A program made the position numbers and the translations under genes. A stretch of 64,000 nucleotides of DNA. Source: Perilla frutescens (taxonomy: Eukaryota; Streptophyta; Magnoliopsida; Lamiales; Lamiaceae). Below, piece after piece: positions 23,483 to 34,657 of the stretch (position 1 is its first letter; each line of letters begins with the position of its first letter). The notes below the pieces were generated by a model that saw only the letters and a list, made by a program, of their open reading frames with translations, searched no databases and was not told the origin of the DNA. The stretch is from NCBI GenBank assembly GCA_026008535.1, contig BRKX01000018.1, positions 20,406,088 to 20,470,087 on the forward strand. Direction: 5' to 3'.

Positions 23483-24101
23483 AGAATGACACTCTAATGT
23501 ACTCGTTGGTGTATGTGGATGATATCATTCTTACCAGTACTTTTTCTACTGTCTTGAATGACACAGTCCACTGTCATGCTGCTATCTTCTCTATCAAGGA
23601 TCTCGGCTCTTTGTCTTATTTTTTTAGTGTTGAGGTGCTTTATTGTTCAAATGGTGTTCTGCTTTCTCAGCGCAAATATACCAAGGATATTCTGCTCAAG
23701 GCCAACATGCTTGACGCTAAGCATGTTCGCTCTTCTATGGCCTCCTCTCCCGCTCTTTCTCTCCAATCAAGAACTGCTCTATCTGATTCATCTGAGTATC
23801 GTTCCACCATTGGTAGTCTTCAGCACTTGGCTCTTACTCATCCCGATATTACTTTTTTCGTGAGTCGTTCATCTCAATTTATGTATCGCTTGTGTTCTAC
23901 TCATTGGGTTGATGTAAAACGCTTTCTCTGTTATTTACGTGACACACTTGATCTTTGTTTGGTTCTTCATCGGGACTCTCTTTTGTTGCTTTATGCATAC
24001 CCTGATGCTGATTAGGGTGGCAACCCCGATGATCACTCATCTACAAGTGCTCACATTGTATTTCTTGGTCACAATCCTATCTCGTGGTCTTCCGGCAACT
24101 A
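23483..24101 (+). pseudogene. Copia reverse transcriptase, C-terminal part
   Basis: Contains the catalytic YVDD at 23512-23523 (SLVYVDDIILT). Downstream are FSIKDLGSLSYFF, LLSQRKYTKDIL, STIGSLQHLALTHPDI and FVSRSSQFM, the usual order after YVDD. One 172-codon piece (23497-24015) is open, then a stop breaks DADWGG. It ends at HNPISWSSGN where an LTR is inserted. Confidence 0.85.
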
Positions 24102-25526
24102 TGTATTTTACACAACTTTTAGATATGAATTGATGTTATTTATTATATGAAGTTATGTATTTTATATAGCTTTTGAGCTTATATTGCTATCATTTGGAGT
24201 TTTTGATGTGTTTGCTAATTTTGCAGTAATTGTTGTGATTTCGTTACATATTTAAAGCAAAACCAATGAATATGGACAAGGGGAGTTGAAGAAATGTTTA
24301 ATTAGGCTCTTGGGCTCAATTAAATACTAAATTAAAGCCTAATGGATTGAATTAAATGATCAAAACCTGAGGAAATCTGAAATCCAATACGAAAGTGGTT
24401 TGGGTTGACCCAGAAAGTGCCGATACCCAGCCCAGTGTAAATTACAAAGACCTAGGTCGACTCAACCCTGGCCACCTAGGTCGACCCTGTGTAAAAATAG
24501 GGCTTTGGGTCGACCTATGTATGCGAGTCCGCGGGAATGCGATTTTTTCACTCCAATTCAGGGTTTTCAACCTAGATATAGAAGTTCCCATTTGGATTCA
24601 CGCCTAAAAAGAGAAGGAGGACGCCCCATTCTACAATTTTACACTCAGAATACACCAGAGAGAAGAGAAATGTTTGTTGTCTATTTAAGAGGAGACGACA
24701 AGTTTGCTAGAGATAGAGTGCCGCTGTAGAGAAGATGAGACTACTGGATTACTCATTATTTTTCGGTTCTTTTATCTATTATGTCATGAACACTCATACT
24801 CTAGTTTTAGTTATTTATTTAATCATGTTTAGCTAATTTCATAGCTAGGTTTTAGGGATTGGATATTATGAATTTTATAATATGATTTGATTATTTTTCT
24901 TCCTGCTATCTCTCGGGGTTTGATTTATATGCATTATTTTATATCTTGTATGAATGCTTGATCACCATTTATGAATGCTAATCATTAATTTGAAGTACTG
25001 ACCAGAGAAGAATTAATGATGAGATAAAAATTGGATTATGTGTGCTTTGAAGGACCTACCAAGTGAACAAGTATCACATAGGGTTGAATAGATCTTCGTA
25101 TGCTAGAATATGAGTAATGACATGTGTGAAGGACCGACTGCAGTGAAGTGCATGCTCATTATATCAATGTTATGGTATACACCTTTACAAGCATCCTGAT
25201 AATAAACTAGTGATTCCCCACCATTGATAGATTAAAGACATAAGTCGGGTTGAGAGAATTAATTAATATTGATAATTGTTGTAATAATCCAATTTCCGTA
25301 AAGCCTAGGTTTCGTACATTTGTTAAGTCCAGCAGTTTATTTATTATGTTTTATTTTATGCTATTTAGTTCATTGTCTTTTTACATGCAGTGTCTAGATA
25401 TTAATTAGGTACTTGTATTTAAGAACTGGGAAAGTAACGGTTTATGTGGGATACGATACTCTTGCTCACTTGTATATTAAAAACATATCGTGTACTTGTG
25501 GTACGATTATTTATTAATAAATAGCA
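24102..25526 (+). mobile_element. LTR insertion with GGTCGACC-type motif cluster
   Basis: It starts TGTATTTTACACAACTTTT and ends AAATAGCA, about 1425 bp, and splits the copia RNase H. Near its right end is GATACGATACTCTTGCTC, the reverse complement of the box shared with the LTRs at 34658 and 37285. Words like GGTCGACC and GGTTGACC cluster at 24400-24515. Flanking 5-mers do not match, so the target duplication is lost or the ends are slightly off. Confidence 0.6.
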
Positions 25527-25900
25527 TGTCATCTTCTAAAAATCAGAAGATGATTGCTCGTTCCTCCACTGATGCTGAATATCGTGTTGTTGCATCCGCC
25601 GCTGCTGAGCTCCAGCGGGTGCGGTCTTTGCGCTCTAAGCTTGGTGTTGTCATTCTCACTGCGCCACCGATTTATTGTGACAATGTTGGGACTACATACT
25701 TGTGTGCCAACCCCGTGTTCTATCTCGTATGAATCACATTGCTCTCGATTTTCATTTTGTGTGCTGCCTTGTCTAGAATGGTGAGATTCATTTCTCTCAT
25801 GTGTTATCTGCTGATCAGCAGGCTGATGCTCTTACTAAGCCTCTCTAGGCTCCATGTCTGCTTCATCTTTGTTCCAAGATTGGTATCCATTTGATGTCTA
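25527..25900 (+). pseudogene. Copia RNase H, decayed
   Basis: Reads SSSKNQKMIARSSTDAEYR (about 25529-25586), then the alanine-rich helix and a YCDN-type block near 25675, with a frameshift afterwards. It is followed by the polypurine tract and 3' LTR. Confidence 0.8.
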
Positions 25901-25913
25901 TCTTGCGGGGGTG

Positions 25914-26110
25914 TGATAAGCATTAAATATTTGGTTGTATCTATTTATGTACAATATCTTTTACGTTGTATTTTCTCCAAGTATTTCCTTATTGTCTTGT
26001 ATCCTAGTTCAGGCTTTTCTGTAAGTTACGTTAGGAGACTTGTATATATATATATATTATTGTACTAGCTCTTTGGAATTTAATGAAAACACTTTCATCC
26101 AACTCTTATA
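25914..26110 (+). repeat. 3' LTR of the copia element
   Basis: This is 197 bp, preceded by the polypurine tract at about 25901-25913 and followed by GTTTA, the imperfect target duplication. Confidence 0.9.
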
Positions 26111-26299
26111 GTTTATTTGGCTGTCCTCCTAACTTATATTCGATCCTCACTCTTAATTAGCTCTCACCTTCTCTATCCTCATACTTGATCCGAGTAGATC
26201 ATTGGAGATAAGTCGGATTCCTATTTTACAAGATTTTACCCCATCTTCATATCTCTGAACATGGAAGACTTTTAAATGAGTTGCAAACATAATAATAGT

Positions 26300-26455
26300 G
26301 GGCATATTTTTTTATGTCGAGGGTAATCCGCAGTTGCTATTGAGGTGCGCACTTGGTAAATCTCACCCCTGTGTAATAGCTTGCAAACCATACATGAGAG
26401 GTAAATCAGACTTAAAAAACTAGGTGTGACGGGTTCATACCTAGTGATGTTAGTG
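26300..26455 (+). repeat. Dispersed SINE-like repeat, copy 2
   Basis: Matches the minus strand of 1905-2045 over about 145 bp (TTTTATGTCGAGGGTAAT at one end, CCTAGTGATGTTAG at the other). The hAT MITE that follows begins about a dozen bases beyond it. Confidence 0.55.
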
Positions 26456-26467
26456 GTGAGATTCGAA

Positions 26468-26993
26468 TAGGGATGTCAATGGGTAGGGTAGGGTACGGGT
26501 ATGCCTTTCCCATACTCTACCCTAATATAAAATGTCCTACCCATACCCTACCCCACTACCCTATTTTTTATAGAGAGTATGGTACGGGTATTATCCTATG
26601 GGTAATCGGATACCTGCGAGTAAAATGAGTTACTCATTTAGATTTATTTAATAATATATCACAATAAAAAAATTCCCAAAAACAAAAAAAAATTAATAGA
26701 TGAGTTCTTTTGTCAAAATATAACCAATACAAGCAAATCAAATTCTTGTGATGTCATCATAACAACAAAACTAGAAGATTAATTAAAAAGGTATATATAT
26801 ATATATAATATATTAGGGTAATCGGATAGGGTAATCGGGTAAAACCTTAATCTCATACCCTATCCTTACCCTAATAAAATTTAGCGGGTACGGATAGTAC
26901 CCTACCCGTTATCCGAATCTACGGGTACTGCCCGTCCCTATAACCCGTTTACCCGCGGGTAATTTTACCCTACAGGTAAAGTTGATATCCTTA
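26468..26993. mobile_element. hAT-type MITE, 526 bp, TSD GATTCGAA
   Basis: Perfect 8-base target duplications GATTCGAA lie at 26460-26467 and 26994-27001. Ends are TAGGGATGTCAATGGG and, reverse-complemented, TAAGGATATCAACTTT. Subterminal zones are packed with GGGTA / TACCC words on both sides around an AT-rich core. There is no coding sequence. Confidence 0.88.
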
Positions 26994-27001
26994 GATTCGA
27001 A

Positions 27002-27980
27002 CTTGAGATCTTTGATGTCAAGATAACATTTTTATTTAAATTTTGTTCCGAACTCAGTCTCTCTATTTTATTAGGTTAAAATAAGGTCATTGTACTATCA
27101 ATATGGTTACAATCAAGTCATGGGATCCTAATTCGAAAACAAAAATAAAAATTTATTTTTAAAAATTAAATAAATAAAAATTGAAACAATGATTTAATAA
27201 AAGTAAAAAATAAGTAGAAATTGAATTTAAAAAAATAAAAATTCAAATAAAAATATATTTAATTAAATTTTTTAAAATGACTATAATTTAATTTTATTTA
27301 ATATCTTTCGGATAAAATGAACAATAGTTTTAAAAAAATAATTTTTATTTAATTGAATTTTTTGATTTTATTTAAGCATTATTTGACTTTTTAAATTTAC
27401 TTTTTAAAAATAAAATAAAATTACAACAATTTATAATAATTATTTTTTTTTCCAATTTATATTTATTTAGTTTTTAAATTAAAATAAAAAATTTAACGAT
27501 ATGTAGTTTTTAAAAAGGTTGATTTTTTAATAGTTTTTAAAATTTTATTTATTTATTTGAGAAATCATTTTTCGAATTGGGTCATGTTCTATCAATTTGA
27601 TTAAAATCAAGACCATCTTATGACACTTAAGAGTTGATTTTAACCAAAATGAGAGTACACGTACCTCATTTTGATAAAGTAAAATAGAGAGGTCTAATCC
27701 AAAAAAACTTATAAGTATGGGGTCAAAACAATATTTTGCCTACTATTTATTAAACATAAAAGGGTTTAATGTTTTTGAAGAACACAAGGAGGTTTAGTTG
27801 AATTTTCTCCAGTTTTTATTACTCTCTCTCTCTCTGAATGAGTTCTATTTTTTTAGGAATCTTGTTAACTCTTCTCGAGTAGATGGCAAGCCTTTTCTTC
27901 TCTTCTTAGTGTATTATCAGTGGTGTTCTATGGTATGAGGCGTGTTCTGGGCGTGGATAACTTGGAGACTTTTTAATCTA
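27002..27980. other. Very AT-rich intergenic DNA
   Basis: Long A and T runs dominate 27120-27570. No gene or complete element is seen. A short CT tract is near 27822-27835. Confidence 0.5.
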
Positions 27981-27989
27981 GTTTAAAAT

Positions 27990-28468
27990 CTTGAATTGGA
28001 GATAAAAATCATATTCTTGCGGACCCGCACACATGAGTCGACTCACAGATTTTCGTCGACCTAAAGGCCTAATTTTGTACAGGGTCAACCCAGGTGAACT
28101 CAGTCGGGTCGACCCAAGCCTTAACACATTGTACCGACTTGGGTCGACCGACACTTTTCAGGTCGATCCAAATGTATTTCGCATTGGGTTTCGGATTTTT
28201 TCGGGTTTTGATCACTTAATCAAGTCAATTAGGCTTTAATTTAGTATTTAATTAAGCCTAAAAGTCTAATTAAATCCTCCTTCAACTCCTCTTGTCCGTA
28301 TTTAACTATTTTTATTTCAAATATGCACCGAAATCACAACTATTGCAAAACTATCAAACATATTGAAAGCTCCAAATGATGCATTAGAAGCACAAAAGAT
28401 ATATAAAATACACAATTTCATATAATAAACATTATCAAATCATATTCAAAAGTTGTGTAAAATACACA
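27990..28468 (-). mobile_element. LTR fragment, same family as 24102-25526
   Basis: On the minus strand it starts TGTGTATTTTACACAACTTTT and then follows the left third of 24102-25526, including the AATTAGGC / TTAATTAAAT region and a cluster of GGGTCGACC words (28030-28170). The rest of the LTR is missing. Confidence 0.6.
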
Positions 28469-29180
28469 ACTACCGAGAATCGCGCGGAAGACATACTAAT
28501 TTTATTTGGATTCATAGTAAAAGTTTGGATTGGTGGTTACCTTGTAATTTTGTATTTGGAGAATAGAACTAATAATCAACCCACTTTTAGGGTTTATAAT
28601 TTATATCTGCCGAAATCAGGATACTGCTCGCTCTCTTCATCAATATTGGACTTCTATCCTATAATCCAAATCATCGATGTGGCTGTACTATTATATATGT
28701 TGTCTTGTCTTGTCTATCACTTCATTTTAAACAAAACAAACGCGGTCTTAGTACTATTAATTATTAAGTAATATTAATTATGAATTATGAATTTTTATTT
28801 TTATTTTTAAGGTAAAAGGTCCTAGTCTATACTATATATATGCCCCTATAAAATAATGATAGAATTAGTGCAATAATAATTATTGTTTTTGGACAATAAG
28901 AACCTAATTTTTGAAATGTCAAATATATGTAGAACTAAATTAAAGTTTAAAAACAATATTGTATAAATTTTATAAAAAATGATTAAACGACGTAAAACCT
29001 GAAACTAATTATTGTTTTTTGAAAACCAAAACTATTTATAATACAATCTAAACAGCAACACACACTTTGATTTGGATTGATTTATTTAAATGTAATTATG
29101 TTGGTTTAGTTAAATTTTTAGCACAAGTGTTGCAAGCAGATCATATCCCCATAAAGAATGGCGTTAGATTCGGAGTAGGG
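28469..29180. other. Intergenic DNA upstream of RACK1
   Basis: AT-rich with no gene seen. The RACK1 promoter elements begin at its right edge. Confidence 0.5.
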
Positions 29181-29181
29181 C

Positions 29182-29269
29182 AGCCCAATACCAATACCCG
29201 AATGAAAACAACCCAGCCCATCAGGCCAGTTTTGAAAACCCTAAAATGCTACACTTTTTTAGGTATAAA
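29182..29269 (+). promoter_or_regulatory. RACK1 promoter: site II, telo box, TATA
   Basis: AGCCCA (reverse of site II TGGGCT) occurs at 29182-29187 and 29215-29220. A telo box AAACCCTAA lies at 29236-29244 and TATAAA at 29264-29269, about 100 bases before the ATG. Telo box plus site II is the known combination in plant promoters of ribosomal protein and other translation genes, which fits a ribosome-associated product. Confidence 0.65.
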
Positions 29270-29370
29270 CTCCTCCGCTTGTATTAGGGCAACAACGGCT
29301 GCTGCTTCTCTCTCAAAAACCCTCCGCCAACCTTCACACATCACTCACACACGCACAGTAGCAACAAGTC

Positions 29371-31332
29371 ATGGCGCAGGAACAACTCGTCCTTCGCGGC
29401 ACCATGCGCGGCCACACCGACTGGGTCACGGCCATCGCCGCCCCCATCGACAACTCCGACACTATCGTCACAGCCTCCCGTGACAAATCGCTAATCCTCT
29501 GGAAGCTCACCAAGGAGCAGAGCACCTTCGGTGTCGCAGCCCGCCGCCTCACCGGACACTCTCACTTCGTGCAGGACGTCGTCCTCTCCTCAGACGGCCA
29601 ATTTGCCCTCTCCGGCTCCTGGGACGCCGAGCTCCGCCTCTGGGATCTGCAGACTGGAGACACCGCTCGCCGCTTCGTCGGTCACACCAAGGACGTCCTC
29701 TCCGTCGCCTTTTCAGCCGACAACCGCCAGATCGTGTCGGCGTCGCGCGACAAGTCGATCAAGCTCTGGAACACCCTCGGAGAGTGCAAGTACACGATCC
29801 AGGAGGGAGACGCTCATTCCGATTGGGTTTCGTGCGTCCGATTCTCTCCCGATAATACCCAGCCCACGGTTATTTCGGGTTCATGGGATAAGACCGTGAA
29901 AGTTTGGAACTTGACCAACTGCAAGCTGCGCACGACGCTCACCGGGCACTCTGGGTACGTGAACACGGTGGTCGTGTCTCCCGACGGCTCGTTGTGCGCG
30001 AGCGGCGGCAAGGATGGTGTGGTATTGCTGTGGGATTTGTCGGAGGGAAAGATGCTGTACTCCTTGGATGCTGGTTCCATTGTTAATGCTCTGACCTTCA
30101 GCCCTAACAGGTACTGGCTTTGCGCTGCGACTGAGTCGGGCATCAAGATTTGGGATTTGGAGAGCAAGAGTGTTGTTGCGGATCTCAAGGTGGATTTGAA
30201 GCAGGAGAGTGAAATGGCCAAGGACGATGCTGTCCAAACTGCTGGAGGGAAAAACAAGGTACAATTTTCATTATACTACTTGTACAAGTTTTGTATTCGT
30301 TTTGTTCCATTTGTTTTTGTGTTGTATTTTAAACGTCGATTCATGTTTCTGTGGCATCTTGACTTTTGCCTGCAATTTCTGAGCTTTGGCTTTATAATAT
30401 CTGCTAATTTCTTAACGTAAATCACATGCTGTGTTGCCTGGTTTTTATATTCTTTTTTAATGATCGAGATAGAAATTATTCTGATCAAATGTTTGTTGGT
30501 TGTCTGATGTTTTTCCACCGAATTGTAATTCTCGCATCTGTTTTGCTAGTAATTATTTTAGAACATGCAAAGATGACTTTTGATTCTGTTCTATAAATAT
30601 GATCGATTTTTTTTTGAAGTGGTTAAACCTTGGCTTTTATCAATATTTCTGTTATTTTCAATTGGTTGCCTGATTATTAAATTATGTTTCTTTTTGTAAG
30701 ATGAGAATCGTATTTTACTTGCTTGTGAGTGTTTGTGTCATGGTTTATGTCTGGTCGAAAACTTGAACTGCATTGTTTTTGTCTTCCACTGCAGTATGTT
30801 TCTTCTGCAGTCTTATTCACATTAGAACTTTCCTGTAATTATTTAGGCATGGTGCTTGACAGTTTGAGGGGAATGAGGAACAGAGTGGTAATATTTTCAT
30901 TCCCCAGTTTTGGGAAATGACAGAGGAGCACAATTTGTCTACACTAACCATAGACATTTTATTCTCAGTTTCCTACATAGTTGTATAAAATCTTATTAAT
31001 CATTTGCTGAAAATAGTTCGAAGTTTCTTGTTAATTTTTTTATATTTTAAGACCTTAATTTGAATCAGACACGCCATAAGCCATCTATTAGATTTTAAAT
31101 TGGCCAGTCGTCATTTTGTTTACTTTTAGCGCTCGTTTGTGCTTATTATTAGTTTAAAAAGTAGTAGCACGATTACCTCTATGTATCTGATTGATAAATG
31201 ACACTGCTTTTTTGCAATTATTTGCTGTAGGTCATATATTGCACCAGTCTCAGCTGGAGCGCAGACGGAAGTACCCTTTTCAGCGGTTATACAGATGGTG
31301 TTGTCCGAGTTTGGGGTATGAGCCGATACTAG
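29371..31332 (+). CDS. RACK1: RACK1, small-ribosomal-subunit WD40 scaffold
   Basis: Two exons (29371-30258 and 31231-31332) join to 329 codons plus stop, within a few residues of the usual plant RACK1 length. The protein is a seven-bladed WD40 propeller bound to the 40S head near the mRNA exit, and a signalling scaffold. The start MAQEQLVLRGTMRGHTDWVT is a plant RACK1 signature. Each blade is readable: GHTDW...LILWKL, GHSHF...LRLWDL, GHTKD...IKLWNT, AHSDW...VKVWNL, GHSGY...VLLWDL, a degenerate sixth (IKIWDL), and a seventh in exon 2 (VVRVWGMSRY). The basic pair R37/K39 (ASRDKS) is the one that contacts the ribosome in yeast Asc1. The intron is GT-AG, 972 bp. The gene converges on the DUF599 gene, with about 520 bp between the stops. 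Confidence 0.97.
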
Positions 31333-31855
31333 GAAGAATGAGAGGAAGAATGAGATTCGATATCAGAAGTCATAAATTTCCATATTTTGTTATGAGGTTG
31401 AAGTGCTGTTGAAGTGCTAGGAAAAATATTGGGTTTTATATTTAATCAGCTTTTTGACTTTGAGGCTTTTGGTCTCCAAATTCTGATATCTTTGTTAGTT
31501 TTCAGCCAGCTTAAACTGTTAAATATTTTTCTATATGCATAATTTATGTTTTGGGATTTCTTTCTATATAGCTGCTGTGGAGATTGACTTTCTACATACC
31601 GGTTTTCAGATGTTCCATTTTTATCGTTATTACCTTATATGAGTTTGTTAAATATTTTACTGATGGCCTCGTACAGCAGCAGGTGTTGGTTTTTTTTAAT
31701 TTGGAATGTTTGTTGTCGTTGGTTTTGTAAAATTGTGGAGCAATACCATATAAGACCTTAGATATAAGCATTATAACATGGTCTCAGTTTGGATGCATGT
31801 TTGAATTTAAAATTTTATTGATGATTGATTCTACAATTTAGTTGGACATTGATCC
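31333..31855. other. Convergent intergenic region, RACK1 / DUF599 3' ends
   Basis: Contains 3' untranslated DNA of both genes. No further gene is seen. Confidence 0.5.
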
Positions 31856-32903
31856 TCAGCAGTCGTCAGTGGTTTCCTCCTTGATAGAATGAGTGTGCAG
31901 ATCCCTGGTGAAGGTGGTGGTGGTGTCTAAGAAGTAGAGAATGAAGGACATGACGAAGCAGCAAACGAACATTGGTATGGGGCCGAACACCCAGAGGAAG
32001 AGAGGGAAGGACAAGTAGAAAGCCCTGAGGCCAAGCGACCAGAAGAAGCTTCCCCTGTTGAGGTTCCTTGCAACGTACTCGATGGCATCTCGTCTGCCTT
32101 GAGACGTAGGCACGGTGGCCAGAAAACTAACGTGGGCATAGTACCTTATGGACTGCACGTTGCAAAGAAAGGCGATGAGGAAGCAGAGCAAGATGGCAAA
32201 GAACTTGATAGAAGACATGATGGAGGTCTTATTCCCATAGATCAATTTGGATGTGGGGGAGCTGGACTTGTTGCTCACGTACACACTTATGAGTGAGCTC
32301 AGAGTGATGGCTGTGGTCGCCAGCAGCGTAGACGCCATTATATTGTTGCGTATCGTTTGAACTGCCAATACACCATTCTTGATCGGATCCTGCCGAATAT
32401 TCACATTACATTTCACTGCTTAACGAATCAAGGGATAGAGAATTTCAAAAATACAGAGGGGCATGTACCAGTACAATCATCCCTTCATCGATCAATCACA
32501 CAAATTTAAAAATTTCTTTATTATCACTCTCAAAACCTCTCCAACGTTCACCTTATTTTCCTAAACTCAAAACCTCCATATTACACATAACTCATATGCC
32601 ATCTTCTGTTTAATTTCAATCGCGTCTTAAAATATATAAACTTTCATCAAAATTCAATCTTTTTTTCACGTATTCAATCTGCAGAGAAATTGGAGAAAAG
32701 GGTGGCAAAAAGAAAGCAAGGGAAAAGGAGAGAAAACTAACCGCCATCAAGCAGAAGACCCATTTATGGCGGCTCTGAGCATTTATACCGATGACAGTTC
32801 TTGTGGGGTAGCGTATTATGGTGAAGAGAAGCCAAACATGGTACCCTAAAAAAATCGCCATCCCTAACGGCACCAGCACATAATCCAGCTGCTTCTCCTC
32901 CAT
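31856..32903 (-). CDS. DUF599 family multi-span membrane protein
   Basis: Two exons (32903-32742 and 32389-31856) join in phase 0 to 231 aa, the normal size for plant DUF599 proteins, whose function is unknown. The start MEEKQLDYVLVPLGM is family-like; an in-frame ATG two codons earlier (32909) and one at 32960 are alternatives. Four hydrophobic segments are visible: VLVPLGMAIFLGYHVWLLF (about 9-27), the stretch around STLLATTAITLSSLISVYV, KFFAILLCFLIAFLCNV, and a long C-terminal one around FYLSFPLFLWVFGPIPMFVC. Family marks include AVQTIRNNIMAS and YVARNLNRGSFFWSLGLRAFY. The 5' leader carries a GA tract (32911-32938). Confidence 0.88.
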
Positions 32904-32960
32904 TATCATGAGAGAGAGAGAGGGAGAGAGAGAGAGAGTAAAAGTGTCGGCCGAATTCAC

Positions 32961-34440
32961 TATTTACTACTACTATTATTATGCAGTTATATGTAGTCGA
33001 TCGGATCGGAGAGGTGGCCGGGGCGGGCCCCTTTGATAAAGCTACATACTAGTAGTGAATTTGTAGAAAGGCCAATGTAGGTGAGGAGAGTTGGAGGACG
33101 TGGTAACCATTAAATACATAATCACCCTTCCACCATTAAATGCTCTTTTTGGTATAAATTTCAGTTATATGGGAAAGTGTTTGTACGTATATGAAAATTC
33201 ATGATTGGGAAATATACGACCACATCAAATTATTTATTGCATAATTATTTTTTTGTGTTTTTTTTTTTTTTTTTTTTTTTTGTGTTTTAGTTTAATAGTA
33301 CACTTATTATTTAAGCTTCATCCTACTTAATTAGAATTTATTATAAAATTTCAGTATTTAATTTTTAAAATAATCAAATTTTGATGAATTAAAAATGAAA
33401 ATTTAATTTGGGGCCTTTGTGCTGAGTTGGAAAACAATTCAATAATTCACTGCAATCAATTTAGGATTTGTTATGTTAAAAGAAGCTCATGTTTACTAGT
33501 CAAACACCAATAAATAATATATTTAACTAGTCAAGAACTAATAAAAATAGATCTTAAGAAATCTGACTGGTCAACCACATTAAAATAATAATAGTCAATT
33601 CATAAAGGCATAACATGACCAAAACGCTCGTAGGCGTACACGTCGCAAAAGTCAAGATTTAGCGGAAAGCATAAAAATGAAGAATAATTCAATTGACCAC
33701 CAATAGAATTTATATAATATATAATAACAACTCCGGATCCATAAATAGAAAATCTTCATTTTTTCCCGCCCATACTATAATTCCGAAAATGAATATCTAT
33801 AATATAAAATCAGGAAAAAAATAAGGGAAAAAGTATATCTAGACAATTTAATTTTAAAATGTGGGTAGTTGGGCATGTTTTAATACTATAGAAGTTATTT
33901 GAGCAATTTGTACTATATTTAAACCCTTTGGCCTACAAAATCAGAATATTCCCCCACTTTTCTGAAAAATGCCTTAACATATTTATACTTTACATTCAAA
34001 AAGAATAAAAGATTTTTTTTTGAAAAAATCTCTCTCAGTCTCTCGCACACTCAATTTCAGTTTGAAAAAAAAAAATAACTAACTTGTGGAATCAATCCAT
34101 GTTATAATTTATTTCCTCAAATTCGTGGAATTCTGAAGTAAACAACAAAGTTGCAAGTAATGTCGAAGCTAGTGTTTCCATTATGCCTTCAACACGCAGT
34201 GAAATCATAAATAACATAAGTGATTGTCTCAGAGCGAAATTCACTAACATAAGTGAACTACAAAACAATAAGTGTTGTCTCGGTTCACTCTCTTGATAAC
34301 ATCGCATACATCATACAAGAGATCTATTCTAGCTTCACTCACTTGAACAATCTCTCGAACAAACACTATCTAAACATATAGATAGACACAACACGTCAAT
34401 CTAAATCCTAGACTCTCAATATTTGACTATCTAACCTACA
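32961..34440. other. Intergenic DNA, no gene seen
   Basis: AT-rich with a long poly-T run near 33257-33281. Nothing coding is visible. The right part may be remains of the internal region of the LTR element that follows. Confidence 0.4.
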
Positions 34441-34657
34441 GACACAACTGAAATTAATCTTCAGTCGATTGGTACACTAGGCAGATGTCGACGTTTTGTC
34501 CTCCCACTCCACGTGCTTACTCAACCTTCAAAAACAAAACACAAACAAACAAGAAATGAAAAACAAAACCTAAAAAATAATGTCTAGATTAACAATGCAA
34601 TCTTTATCATAATAACACAACTAAATCATTTAGTCCTTGTCAACGGCGCCAAAAACT

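Larger units (their letters stand above)
13427..26110 (+). mobile_element. Ty1/copia LTR retrotransposon with nested insertions
   Basis: LTRs at 13427-13620 and 25914-26110 start TGATAAGCATTAAATATTTG and end CCAACTCTTATA. They differ by roughly ten substitutions plus small indels, so the insertion is not recent. Flanks GTCTA and GTTTA are a 4/5-matching target duplication. A primer site resembling the initiator-Met tRNA type (CGGTATCAAC) follows the left LTR, and a polypurine tract (CTTGCGGGGG) precedes the right one. The gag-pol order (gag, zinc knuckle, GAG-pre-integrase, integrase, reverse transcriptase, RNase H) is the copia order. Coding DNA is riddled with stops and split by insertions at about 14.14-17.03, 18.42-20.39, 21.31-23.48 and 24.10-25.53 kb, so the element is dead. 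Confidence 0.88.

Noticed and set aside
29814..30264. Two antisense ORFs (147 and 127 codons) over RACK1
   Set aside because: They are shadows of the GC-rich RACK1 coding exon with no family features.
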